From the NCBI RefSeq assembly GCF_014207705.1, contig NZ_JACHIU010000001.1, positions 7,184,501-7,248,500 of the forward strand: a DNA stretch of 64,000 nucleotides. The letters are read 5' to 3'. Numbering within the stretch: position 1 is the first letter of the stretch; each line of letters starts with the position of its first letter. This DNA is from Sphaerisporangium rubeum (GTDB lineage: Bacteria; Actinomycetota; Actinomycetes; Streptosporangiales; Streptosporangiaceae). Both the position numbers and the translations under genes were made by a program. Under the pieces are notes generated by a model. That model worked only from the letters and a program-made list of their open reading frames with translations. It was not told the origin of the DNA and did not search any database. Positions 18,105 through 26,740 of this stretch are shown here, piece after piece.

Positions 18105-19592
18105 ATGGTCGTCCTCCCCCAGACCGGCACCCCCCTGCCGGGGACACCCGAATACGCCAGGAGGCTCCGCCACGCGTGGCGGGTGTGCTCGGTCACCAGC
18201 CTCGGGCTCGTGCTCATCGGGGTCAACGCCAGCACCCTCAACGTCGCGCTGCCGGCGGTCGTGCGTCACTTCGACGCCTCGGCGTTCGCCTCCTCGTGGA
18301 TCCTGTTGGCGTACCTGCTGGTCAACACCACCACGCTGGTCTTCTTCGGCCGCGTGGCCGACCTGGTGGGACGGCGTGAGGTCTACCTCGCCGGGTTCGC
18401 GTTGTTCACCTTGTGCTCGCTGCTGGCGGGCCTGTCGCCGGACGTCGGCTTCCTCATCGCGATGCGCGCGCTCCAGGGACTGGCCTCGGCGATGATCCTC
18501 GCCAACGGCACCGTCATCATCACCGCGGCCTTCCCCCCTGACCGGCTCAGTCAGGGCATGGGGGTCTACATCGGCACCCTCTCGGTGGCCCAGCTCGCCG
18601 GGCCGGCCCTCGGCGGGCTCATCGCCGACTCACTCGGCTGGCAGTGGGTCTTCTGGGTGAACGTCCTCCCCGGTGTCCTCGGCCTGGCCTGGGCCTGGAC
18701 GACGCTGCGCCGCGTGCCACCCGGCCCGCGCACCCCCATCGACCTGGCCGGCAACCTGCTCGTCTTCGCCGCGCTGACCGCTCTGCTCACCGCCTTGTCC
18801 GACGCGGGCTCGCACGGCGTCGGCGGACCGGTCACGCTCACCGGTCTGGCGATCTTCCTGGTGCTCCTGCCGCTGCTGTTCGCCGCCGAGCGCCGCGCCT
18901 CCCACCCGGTCCTGGACCCCCGGCTGTTCGGCCACCGCATGCTGACCTACGCCAACCTGGCATCGTTCTGCACCGCCTTGTCGAGGTCGGCGCTGGTGCT
19001 GCTGGTCTCGCTGTACTTCCAGGCGGCCCGCGGCGCCGACGGCTTCACCGCCGCTCTCGGCGTGCTCCCCGTCCCCGTCGGCATGGCCCTGGCGTCCCCG
19101 GTGGCAGGCGCGCTCGGCCGCCGCCTCTCGCCGTACACCCTCTCGGTCACCGGCTGCGCCATGAACTGCGCCGGCCTGTTCGTGCTGACCTTCTCGACCG
19201 GCACCGGCACCCCGTACTGGCTGATCGGCCTCGGCCTGTTCCTCGCCGGCGCCGGCAACGGCGCCTTCCTCACCGGCAACACCACCCAGGTGATGTCCGC
19301 ACTTCCCCCCGGCGGCCTCGGCGTCGTCAACGGCTTCCGCCTGATGATCATGAATGTCGGCATAGTGCTGAGCGTCGCCACCACCCTGACCGTGCTGACC
19401 GGCACCCTCCCCCCCGCTCTACGCGACCTCGTCTACGCCGGCACCCTCTCCCGCCTCACCCCCGTCGCCGTGGACCACCTGATGACCGGTTTCACCCGCA
19501 CCTACGCGGTCCTCGCCACCGTCGCCACCGCCGGCCTGACCCTCGCCGCACTCGCTCGACCGCAGGCGGCAGTGCCGGCCCCGGAGGCCTAG
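18105..19592 (+). CDS. MFS transporter, DHA2 (14-TMS) type
   Basis: A 495-residue major facilitator protein with about 14 hydrophobic segments, the DHA2 drug:H+ antiporter size. TMS1 motif D1 is INASTLNVALPAVVRHF, motif A is FFGRVADLVGRREVYLAG, and motif C is GPALGGLIADSLGWQWVFWVN. It probably exports hydrophobic or cationic compounds; the substrate is unknown. The ATG has no clear Shine-Dalgarno sequence and a TACGCCGTAC element lies just upstream. Its end overlaps that of the convergent TetR gene by 4 nt. Together with the second DHA2 gene it brackets one regulator. Confidence 0.86.
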   Translation: MVVLPQTGTPLPGTPEYARRLRHAWRVCSVTSLGLVLIGVNASTLNVALPAVVRHFDASAFASSWILLAYLLVNTTTLVFFGRVADLVGRREVYLAGFALFTLCSLLAGLSPDVGFLIAMRALQGLASAMILANGTVIITAAFPPDRLSQGMGVYIGTLSVAQLAGPALGGLIADSLGWQWVFWVNVLPGVLGLAWAWTTLRRVPPGPRTPIDLAGNLLVFAALTALLTALSDAGSHGVGGPVTLTGLAIFLVLLPLLFAAERRASHPVLDPRLFGHRMLTYANLASFCTALSRSALVLLVSLYFQAARGADGFTAALGVLPVPVGMALASPVAGALGRRLSPYTLSVTGCAMNCAGLFVLTFSTGTGTPYWLIGLGLFLAGAGNGAFLTGNTTQVMSALPPGGLGVVNGFRLMIMNVGIVLSVATTLTVLTGTLPPALRDLVYAGTLSRLTPVAVDHLMTGFTRTYAVLATVATAGLTLAALARPQAAVPAPEA

Positions 19593-20251
19593 CCCCGATC
19601 GGCCGCCAGGCCCTCGACGCCGCGAAGCAGCAGATCGACACCGAAGGCGAAGTAGTGCTCGACGTCCGGCGGCGCGGCGGCGATCGCGCCGTACTCGACG
19701 ACGTGCGGGAAGCGGTCACGAGGCATGGCCTCCAGGCGCAGCGCACGCTGCCGTCGCCGTTCCGCCGCACCGTCCTCGGGGTCGGCCGAACATTCCGGAC
19801 GGCCGTTGACCAAGGCGATGGCCCCGTTGAGCAGGTATGACGAGATGTGGAAGCTCTCGCTGAGCGTGAACCCCGCCTCGGTGAGCACGTCGAGCGCGGC
19901 CTCGGTGGCGCGGTTGAAACTGTCGACGCAGTGCTTGTCCCCCACCGCGGCGAGGATGCCTGGCAGTGAGGGATGCTCACGCATGGCGTGCACCACGGCC
20001 TCGACCAGCAGCCGCAGCCGCTTACGCCACGGGTCGCCTGCCGCGTACCCCGCGGTGACCCCGGTGAGCACGTGCTCGGCGAGGCCCGCCATCAGCTCTT
20101 CCTTGTTCTTGAAGTGCCAGTACAGCGCCATGGGTGTGACACCGAGCCGCGCGGCGAGCCGGCGGACGGTGACCGCGTCCGCGCCTTCCTCGTCGGCCAG
20201 TGCCATCGCCTGGTCGATCACGGCGTCCCGGGTGAGCTTGTCTGCGGCCAC
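19589..20251 (-). CDS. TetR-family repressor with TetR_C-type ligand domain
   Basis: A 220-residue TetR regulator. The N-terminal HTH is VTVRRLAARLGVTPMALYWH (about 26-45) followed by FKNKEELMAGL; the remainder is a helical TetR_C-like ligand-binding domain. GTG 20251 is chosen because the protein then starts just before the first helix and a TTGACAACT -35-like stretch follows on the other strand. It is divergent from the DHA2 gene at 20333 and convergent with the one at 18105. TACnnCGTAC palindromes near both transporters make it the likely repressor of both. Confidence 0.85.
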   Translation of the reverse strand: MAADKLTRDAVIDQAMALADEEGADAVTVRRLAARLGVTPMALYWHFKNKEELMAGLAEHVLTGVTAGYAAGDPWRKRLRLLVEAVVHAMREHPSLPGILAAVGDKHCVDSFNRATEAALDVLTEAGFTLSESFHISSYLLNGAIALVNGRPECSADPEDGAAERRRQRALRLEAMPRDRFPHVVEYGAIAAAPPDVEHYFAFGVDLLLRGVEGLAADRG

Positions 20252-20261
20252 TTGACAACTA

Positions 20262-20311
20262 TACGCCGTACGGGTTCTCCTGTACACCGTACTTGTACGA
20301 CGTACATGTAC
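20262..20311. promoter_or_regulatory. Cluster of TACnnCGTAC/GTAC palindromes between tetR and DHA2 genes
   Basis: Three related 10-mers occur: TACGCCGTAC (20262-20271), TACACCGTAC (20283-20292) and TACGACGTAC (20296-20305). The perfect palindrome GTACATGTAC (20302-20311) overlaps the last. They fill the divergent promoter region and are likely TetR operators. Confidence 0.55.
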
Positions 20312-20332
20312 TCCGTAGAGGAGACTTTTCTG

Positions 20333-21760
20333 ATGAATCGCCGATGGTGGGCCCTGGTGGCGGTCTCCCTGGCCACCTTCATGACGTATCTCGACAACAA
20401 CGTGGTCAACGTGGCGCTGCCGACCATTCAGCGTGATCTCGGGCTGACCATCTCCGGTCTGGAGTGGATCGTCAGCGGCTACATCCTGGTGTTCGCCGGT
20501 CTGCTCCTGGCAGGCGGACGGCTCGCCGACGTGTTCGGTCAACGGCGGATCTTCGTGCTCGGACTCGTGGTGTTCTCGCTCGCGTCCACGGCCGCCGGAC
20601 TGTCCACCGACGGCACCATGCTGGTACTCAGCCGTGGCGTGCAGGGAGTCGGCGCGGCCCTGCTGACACCCACCGCGCTCAGCCTGATCCCGCGGATCTT
20701 CCCCGACACGCGGGAACGCAACACGGCCGTCGGCCTGTGGAGTGCCGTCGGTGCGCTCGCGCTGGCGTTCGGGCCGCTCACCGGGGGCTTCATCAGCGAG
20801 AACTGGCACTGGGGCTGGATCTACCTGATCAACGTCCCGATCGGCGCACTGACCCTCGCGCTCGGCCTCTGGGCCCTGCCGCGCGACTCGGCGCGCTCCA
20901 GGGGCTCCAGCCTGGACCTCCCCGGCCTGGCCGCCTCAGCGACCGCACTGTTCGCTCTGACGTACGCGCTCATCGAAGGCGAGAGCCAGGGCTGGACGTC
21001 CGCGGTCACCCTCGGTTCGTTCGCTGTGGCCGCCGCGGCCGCCGCACTGTTCGTCATGATCGAGCGGCGCGTGACACAGCCGATGATCGACCTGTCGCTG
21101 TTCCGCGAGCGGGTCTTCAGCGGCGGCCTGACCGCCATGGGACTGTGGGCCTTCGGCGTGTTCGGCATCTACTTCTTCACCGCGCTCTGGCTGCAGAACG
21201 TGCTCGGCTACTCGCCGATCGAGGCCGGCTCGGCGTTCATCCCCATGGCCCTGCTGATGGCGGCCGTCGCCACCGTGGCCCCCCGCCTCGCCGCCAGGTT
21301 CGGCACCGCCCCCACCGTCGCGGCGGGCCTCGCCCTGATGTCCGGCTCGGTACTCGCGCTGTCCTTCACCGGGGCGGACGGCGCCTACCGCGACCTGCTG
21401 CCGTGGTTCCTGATGTACGGCCTAGGCGCCGGCCTGCTCGTACCCCTGACCAACGCCATCCTCGACACCCTCCAGAAAGGCCGCGCCGGCGTCGCCTCAG
21501 GCACATTGAACGTCTCCCGCGAGGTCTTCGGCCTCCTCGGCATCACCGTCCTCGGCGCCATACTCAACGCGCGCCAGAACACGTCCCTCACCACCGGCGC
21601 CACCCCCCTGACCGCCTTCCTGGACGGCTACCAACTCGCCCTGACCATCGCCGCCGCCATCATGGCCGTAGGCGTACCCCTGAGCCTGCTCACGCTACGC
21701 CGTCACCCGGTTTCTCCCGTCGTCCCCGAGCCGCCGAAGCTGCTCGAATCCGTGGCCTGA
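20333..21760 (+). CDS. MFS transporter, DHA2/EmrB-QacA type
   Basis: A 475-residue, roughly 14-helix drug exporter. Signatures are FMTYLDNNVVNVALPTIQRD (motif D1), AGGRLADVFGQRRIFVLG (motif A) and GPLTGGFISENWHWGWIYLI (motif C). ATG 20333 follows GAGGAGA; an in-frame ATG at 20306 would add nine residues but lies inside the operator cluster. It is divergent from the TetR gene. It is only distantly similar to the other DHA2 gene 2 kb away, so the pair is not a recent duplication. Confidence 0.88.
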   Translation: MNRRWWALVAVSLATFMTYLDNNVVNVALPTIQRDLGLTISGLEWIVSGYILVFAGLLLAGGRLADVFGQRRIFVLGLVVFSLASTAAGLSTDGTMLVLSRGVQGVGAALLTPTALSLIPRIFPDTRERNTAVGLWSAVGALALAFGPLTGGFISENWHWGWIYLINVPIGALTLALGLWALPRDSARSRGSSLDLPGLAASATALFALTYALIEGESQGWTSAVTLGSFAVAAAAAALFVMIERRVTQPMIDLSLFRERVFSGGLTAMGLWAFGVFGIYFFTALWLQNVLGYSPIEAGSAFIPMALLMAAVATVAPRLAARFGTAPTVAAGLALMSGSVLALSFTGADGAYRDLLPWFLMYGLGAGLLVPLTNAILDTLQKGRAGVASGTLNVSREVFGLLGITVLGAILNARQNTSLTTGATPLTAFLDGYQLALTIAAAIMAVGVPLSLLTLRRHPVSPVVPEPPKLLESVA

Positions 21761-21765
21761 AAGAC

Positions 21766-21799
21766 GACGGCCCCACCGGACCCGTCCGGTGGGGCCGTC
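21766..21799. terminator. Bidirectional terminator hairpin
   Basis: A perfect 15-bp stem (21766-21780 with 21785-21799) and a 4-nt loop, between the convergent DHA2 and PhoX genes. Confidence 0.8.
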
Positions 21800-21813
21800 C
21801 CAGCGGCTGGGGG

Positions 21814-23892
21814 TCAGGAGCCGATCTTCTTGCCCTGGGGGTGCCAGGCGACGGCCACCGAGGGACGCGGCTGGGAAGTGCCGCCGTCCGGCCAGTGACT
21901 GGCGGGGGTGTCGGGGGTCGCGCCGGTTATCTCGCCGGGGTGCTGGACGGCCACGAAGACGCTCTTCTGGTCCTCGGTGATCAGGGGGCCGCAGGTCTCG
22001 GCGCCGTAGGGGACGGTGAGGAACTGGCGGACGTGGCCGCGGTCGGGGCCGGAGAGAGGCATGGCGAAAAGGCCGTCGTTCTTGCCGAGTGCGTTGCCGT
22101 CGGTGGAGATCCAGAGGTTGCCGTCGGCGTCGAAGGTGACGTTGTCGGGGCAGGAGATGGGGGAGACCTTGGTCTTGTCGAAGCCGGCGAAGTACGTGGA
22201 GGGGTCGGCGGGGTCGCCGCAGACCAGAGGCAGGGACCAGGTGAAGGTCGTGGCGGCGGCGTCGTCGCGGCGTTCCACGATCTCCAGGATCTGGCCGTGG
22301 CGGTTGGCGGCGCGGGGGTTGGCCTCGTCGGCCTGCGCGGCGGTGCGCGCGGTGTTGTTGGTGAGTGCCACGCAGACGGCGCCGTTCACGGGGTTGCGCT
22401 CGATGTCCTCGGGACGGTCCATCTTGGTGGCGCCGGCCTTGTCGGCGGCGACGCGGGTGTACACGAGGACCTCGGCGGCGGTCATGCCTTCGACGAACGA
22501 ACGGTCGCCGCTGACCAGGGGGATCCAGGCGCCGGTACCGTCGAAGCGGCCGTCGGCGGGGAGGGTGCCGGCGCCGTCGATCTGGCCGGGGCTGTCACCG
22601 GTGAACGTGGCGACGTACAGGGTGCCCTCGTCGAGGAGCGACCGGTTGTGGCGGTCGAAGCCGGGGATGTGGCGGTCCTTGGAGACGAACTTGTAGATGT
22701 ACTCGAACCGGCTGTCGTCCCCCATGTACGCGACGACGCGGCCGTCCTTCGCCAGAGTGGTGGTGGCCCCCTCGTGCGCGAGGCGGCCGAGCGCGGTGCG
22801 CTTGATCGGCGTGCTCTGCGGGTCGAACGGGTCGATCTCGACGATCCAGCCGAACCTGTTGATCTCGTTCGGGTGCTTGGCGAGGTCGAACCGCTCCTCC
22901 ACCCGGTCGAAACGCCGGCTGCCGCTCGGCACGGCGGCGGTGGTGCTCACGCCGTACCGGGTCAGGTACGGCTTCTGCGCCTCGGGGACGCCGTCGCCGC
23001 CGACGAAGTACTGGTTCCAGTTCTCCTCACCGCTGAGCACGGTGTTCCACGGGGTGGTGCCGCCGGCGCAGTTGTTGAGCATGCCGTGGACGGTGGTGCC
23101 CCGAGGGTCGGCGGCGGTGCTCAGCAGAGCGGAGCCCGCGGCGGGACCGGTGAGACGCATCTTGGTCCGCACGGTGACGCGGCGGTTGTACCTGCGCCGG
23201 CCCCGGGTGACGAGCTTCCACTGGCCGGTGCGGCCGGCGCGCTCCAGTTCGACGACCGACCCGCCGTGCGCGGCCATGGCGATGGCGATCTGCTCAAGGG
23301 GTGCGGTGTCGCCGTTGGTGTAGCCGCGGAACATGAGGTTCTCGTCGGTGTACTCGTGGTTGACCCACAGCAGTCCGCGGTCGTCGCCGAGCGGGAAGAA
23401 GGTGACGAAGTCGCAGTTGTAGCCGAACTGCGCGGCCTGCGCGGCGGCGGACTGGTTCTCGAAGTCGAACGCCGGCGCGTCCGGCAGGACGGGGTCACCC
23501 CAGCGGACCACGACGGCGGAGCGGTAGCCGTCGGCGACGGTGAGCGCGTCCAGCGAGTTCGGGGGGACCGGGGTGAAGGCCAGGCCACGGGGACCATGGC
23601 CAGGGCCGGGGCCGCGGCCGCCGGCCCCGGACGGCGCGGGATCGGCGGCGGCGGGGACGGCTCCGGTGACGGCCGCGGTGGCGACAACGGCGCCGAGCGC
23701 GCCTGCGCGCAGCGCGCCGCGGCGGGAGATGACAGCCGGCAGAAGGTCCTGGAAGTACGGGTTGCCGCTGGTGTTGGCCACTTCGTGAGCACAGGCGTCA
23801 CCGCAGCGGAACCGGCAGGTCATGGCGTCGCGGCCCCCGACGGGGGGCAGAAGGGGGAGAATCGGCAGCCTGCGGGATGACGGGTTCGCCAC
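21814..23892 (-). CDS. phoX: PhoX-type alkaline phosphatase (DUF839 family), Tat-exported
   Basis: A 692-residue PhoX-family phosphatase, expected to be a Ca/Fe enzyme that releases phosphate from extracellular esters. An N-terminal conserved segment with FRCGDACAHEV precedes the Tat signal SRRGALRAGALGAVVATAA (about residues 57-75); the propeller domain follows with FPLGDDRGLLWVNHEYTDEN and GMLNNCAGGTTPWNTVL. GTG 23892 is chosen because GGAGGACCT precedes it directly and homologues start at a similar point, while the longer frame lacks support. The late position of the twin-arginine motif is normal for the actinobacterial subgroup. Pho-box regulation is likely from the family, but I did not identify a box. 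Confidence 0.87.
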   Translation of the reverse strand: MANPSSRRLPILPLLPPVGGRDAMTCRFRCGDACAHEVANTSGNPYFQDLLPAVISRRGALRAGALGAVVATAAVTGAVPAAADPAPSGAGGRGPGPGHGPRGLAFTPVPPNSLDALTVADGYRSAVVVRWGDPVLPDAPAFDFENQSAAAQAAQFGYNCDFVTFFPLGDDRGLLWVNHEYTDENLMFRGYTNGDTAPLEQIAIAMAAHGGSVVELERAGRTGQWKLVTRGRRRYNRRVTVRTKMRLTGPAAGSALLSTAADPRGTTVHGMLNNCAGGTTPWNTVLSGEENWNQYFVGGDGVPEAQKPYLTRYGVSTTAAVPSGSRRFDRVEERFDLAKHPNEINRFGWIVEIDPFDPQSTPIKRTALGRLAHEGATTTLAKDGRVVAYMGDDSRFEYIYKFVSKDRHIPGFDRHNRSLLDEGTLYVATFTGDSPGQIDGAGTLPADGRFDGTGAWIPLVSGDRSFVEGMTAAEVLVYTRVAADKAGATKMDRPEDIERNPVNGAVCVALTNNTARTAAQADEANPRAANRHGQILEIVERRDDAAATTFTWSLPLVCGDPADPSTYFAGFDKTKVSPISCPDNVTFDADGNLWISTDGNALGKNDGLFAMPLSGPDRGHVRQFLTVPYGAETCGPLITEDQKSVFVAVQHPGEITGATPDTPASHWPDGGTSQPRPSVAVAWHPQGKKIGS

Positions 23893-24020
23893 AGGTCCTC
23901 CAATATCGTTCGGAAGAAGACGCGTCGTCGGGACCGTACGGTCGCCACCACAACACCAGATGAACGAAAGCCTCCCATCGAATGAACTGCCTGATGGTGA
24001 GGCGCGGCAGGATGGAGATC

Positions 24021-24464
24021 GTGGCAACCAGGAGACCCGACCCCGAGAAGATCCGCGCCGCTCTGGACGCGCAGCTCGCCGAGCTCGGCGAGCCGCCGTA
24101 CGACGGGCCGCCTGACGGGCTCACGGACGCTGTGGCGCACGTCGTGCTCGGCGTCTACGAGAAGGGGCTGCGGCCGGAACGGGACGCGGCGCGGCTCGCG
24201 GCGCGGCTCCTGCTCGACCGCCTGACGGCCGAGGCCCCCGGCCGGACGGTCGAGGTGCGCGTGCCGCCGTTCGCGGCGGTGCAGTGCGTGGCGGGACCCC
24301 GGCACACCAGGGGGACACCGCCGAACGTGGTGGAGACCGACCCGCGCACCTGGCTTGAGCTCGCACTCGGCCGGACGACCTGGGCCGAGGCCATGGACGC
24401 CGGGAAGATCAGCGCGAGCGGCGCGCGGGCCGACCTGTCAGAGCACCTGCCGCTGCGGGGTTAG
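24021..24464 (+). CDS. Sterol-carrier-family protein (SCP2-like, near purF)
   Basis: A 147-residue protein of the actinobacterial 'sterol carrier family' group that commonly sits near purF. It has an N-terminal helix RPDPEKIRAALDAQLAEL and a C-terminal SCP2-like segment (VVETDPRTWLELALGRTTW, then ISASGARADLSEHLPL). Lipid binding is presumed from the fold, and the real role is unknown. GTG 24021 is favoured with GGAG upstream; ATG 24012 is the alternative. It overlaps the convergent DUF4190 gene by 4 nt at the stops. Confidence 0.75.
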   Translation: MATRRPDPEKIRAALDAQLAELGEPPYDGPPDGLTDAVAHVVLGVYEKGLRPERDAARLAARLLLDRLTAEAPGRTVEVRVPPFAAVQCVAGPRHTRGTPPNVVETDPRTWLELALGRTTWAEAMDAGKISASGARADLSEHLPLRG

Positions 24465-24979
24465 GGGCCGACCGGCTGCTGCACGCCGAGCTTACGCTCC
24501 ACGCAGGACTGGGCCTCGGCCTGCGTCGGCGCGTTGAGGCACTCCTGGAACGTGTTGACGAACCAGATGAAGGCGATGACGCCGAGCAGGAGGGTCAGGC
24601 CGCTGAGGATGAGGCCGACGGTGGCGCGGCCCTTGTTGGAGCGGCGGGCCAGCGCGATGAAGCCCACGATCAGGCCGGCGATCGCGGTCAGGAGGCCGAT
24701 GCCGCAGACCAGCAGCAGCACGATGCTGAGGATGCCGAGGACCAGGGACGCGGTGCCGAGCCCGCCGCCGCTCTGGCCGCCTGGCGGCGGGTACTGGCCG
24801 TACGGCGGCGGGCCGCCGTAGTAGGGAGGCTGCTCACCGTACGGGGACGAAGGGGTCTCGCCGTACGGGCCGCCGTACTGCGGGGGCTGCTGCTGGCCGT
24901 AGCCGCCGGGGGTCTCGCCGGAGGAAGGGGAACCACCGGGACGGGACTGGGGGTCGTGTGGATCACCAGGTGTGGTCAC
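24461..24979 (-). CDS. DUF4190-type membrane protein with Pro/Gly/Tyr-rich N-terminus
   Basis: A 172-residue protein. A low-complexity, Pro/Gly/Gln/Tyr-rich cytoplasmic N-terminus (about 1-75, repeats of the type PPYGQYPPPGG) precedes two membrane helices of DUF4190 type (GTASLVLGILSIVLLLVCGI, then a GLIVGFIALARRSNKGRA loop). A third helix (LTLLLGVIAFIWFV) and a short tail with two Cys follow. The function is unknown. GTG 24979 begins VTTPGDP; the longer frame from 25021 reaches into the upstream region without a ribosome site. Confidence 0.72.
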   Translation of the reverse strand: MTTPGDPHDPQSRPGGSPSSGETPGGYGQQQPPQYGGPYGETPSSPYGEQPPYYGGPPPYGQYPPPGGQSGGGLGTASLVLGILSIVLLLVCGIGLLTAIAGLIVGFIALARRSNKGRATVGLILSGLTLLLGVIAFIWFVNTFQECLNAPTQAEAQSCVERKLGVQQPVGP

Positions 24980-25303
24980 GTGGTCAAGCCCTTCCGGCCG
25001 GTCGCGGGCAGCGATGAACACCTACTATCCCCCGCCACACCGTCACCAAGGAAGTGGGAACGGCAAAAGGCGGGGATCTTTACCTCATGGCGCCAGGAAA
25101 CCGTGGGTATCGGCGGCGCGAGCAGGCCCGTACCGGTCGTGAGCGGCGCCGGCACGGCGGTCTGAGCGAGGCCGTTCGGCGGCGTGAGCAGTGCCGGTGC
25201 GGTGGTCCGCGCGTACGTGCGGCGGGCCGGTGCGCGGTCGCGGGGAGGGCTCGCCGGGCCCCGGGTTACCACAGGTCGAGATGGCCGACTTAGACTGAAG
25301 CAC

Positions 25304-26740
25304 GTGCTAAAGGGCGACGGCCGACTCGGCCATGACCTTGACCCCGGTGACCGCGCGCCTCAGGATGCCTGTGGCGTCTTCGGGGTCTGGGCCCCGGGCG
25401 AGGAAGTGTCCAAACTCACCTACTACGGGCTGTACGCGTTGCAGCATCGCGGACAGGAGTCCGCGGGCATCGCGGTCAGCGAAGGCAGCCGGATCCTCGT
25501 CTACAAGGACATGGGACTGGTCGCTCAGGTCTTCGACGAGTCGGTGCTCGGGACGTTGCGCGGCCATCTCGCGATCGGCCACTGCCGCTACTCGACCACC
25601 GGGTCCAGTGTCTGGGAGAACGCTCAGCCGACCCTCAGTTCCACAGAGGGTGGCGGGCTGGCTCTCGCGCACAACGGCAACCTCATCAACACGCCGCAGC
25701 TCGCGAGCCGGCTGACGGGTGCGACGATCCGTGCGACGACGGACACCGAGGTGCTCACGTCGCTGCTCGCGCAGGACCGCAGCCGGTCCATCGAGGACGC
25801 CGCGGCCGACCTGCTGCCACAGGTCAAGGGTGCCTACTCGTTGGTCTTCATGGACGAGAAGACCTTGTACGCCGCGCGTGACCCGCAAGGCATCCGGCCG
25901 CTGGTGCTCGGCCGCCTGGAGCGCGGCTGGGTGGTGGCGTCCGAGACGGCCGCGCTGGACATCGTCGGTGCGACGTTCACCCGTGAGATCGAGCCGGGTG
26001 AGCTGCTGGTGATCGACGAGCGCGGGGTGCGGTCGCGCAGGTTCGCGCTGGCCGAGCCGAAGGGCTGCCTGTTCGAGTACGTCTACCTGGCGCGGCCCGA
26101 CACCACGATCGCCGACCGCGGCGTGCAGGCCACCCGGGTCGAGGTGGGCCGCCGGCTGGCCAGGGAGCACCCCGTCGAGGCCGACCTGGTGATCCCGACC
26201 CCGGAGTCCGGCACCCCGGCCGCGATCGGTTACGCCGAGGAGAGCGGCATCCCGTACGGCCAGGGCCTGGTGAAGAACTCCTATGTCGGCCGCACGTTCA
26301 TCCAGCCGTCCCAGACGATCCGCCAGCTCGGCATCCGGCTCAAGCTGAACCCGCTGCGCGAGGTGATCCAGGGCAGGCGCCTGGTGGTCGTGGACGACTC
26401 GATCGTGCGGGGCAACACGCAGCGCGCGATCGTCAAGATGCTGCGCGAGGCGGGGGCCACCGAGGTCCACGTGCGCATCTCGTCCCCGCCGGTGAGCTGG
26501 CCGTGCTTCTACGGCATCGACTTCGCCACCAAGGCGGAGCTGATCGCCGGCACCAGGTCCCTGGAGGAGATCCGGGAGTCCATCGGCGCCGACTCGCTCG
26601 GTTACATCTCGCTCGAGGGGCTCACCGAGGCCACCACGATCCCGGCGGGACGGCTGTGCCGCGCGTGCTTCGACGGCAAGTACCCGATCCCCATCGACCA
26701 GGACAACGTCGGCAAGTTCGTGCTGGAGGCGCGGGCATGA
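25304..26740 (+). CDS. purF: Amidophosphoribosyltransferase
   Basis: A 478-residue glutamine PRPP amidotransferase, the first committed enzyme of purine synthesis. It is of the Fe-S, propeptide-processed type: the nucleophile Cys follows a propeptide of about 20 residues (PQDACGVFGVW), and cysteines for a 4Fe-4S cluster are visible in EPKGCLFEY, VSWPCFYGID and RLCRACFDG. The PRPP motif is LVVVDDSIVRGNT (about 361-373). GTG 25304 is the most economical start; an in-frame start at 25184 would add 40 Arg/Gly-rich residues. Its stop overlaps purM by 4 nt. Confidence 0.93.
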   Translation: MLKGDGRLGHDLDPGDRAPQDACGVFGVWAPGEEVSKLTYYGLYALQHRGQESAGIAVSEGSRILVYKDMGLVAQVFDESVLGTLRGHLAIGHCRYSTTGSSVWENAQPTLSSTEGGGLALAHNGNLINTPQLASRLTGATIRATTDTEVLTSLLAQDRSRSIEDAAADLLPQVKGAYSLVFMDEKTLYAARDPQGIRPLVLGRLERGWVVASETAALDIVGATFTREIEPGELLVIDERGVRSRRFALAEPKGCLFEYVYLARPDTTIADRGVQATRVEVGRRLAREHPVEADLVIPTPESGTPAAIGYAEESGIPYGQGLVKNSYVGRTFIQPSQTIRQLGIRLKLNPLREVIQGRRLVVVDDSIVRGNTQRAIVKMLREAGATEVHVRISSPPVSWPCFYGIDFATKAELIAGTRSLEEIRESIGADSLGYISLEGLTEATTIPAGRLCRACFDGKYPIPIDQDNVGKFVLEARA

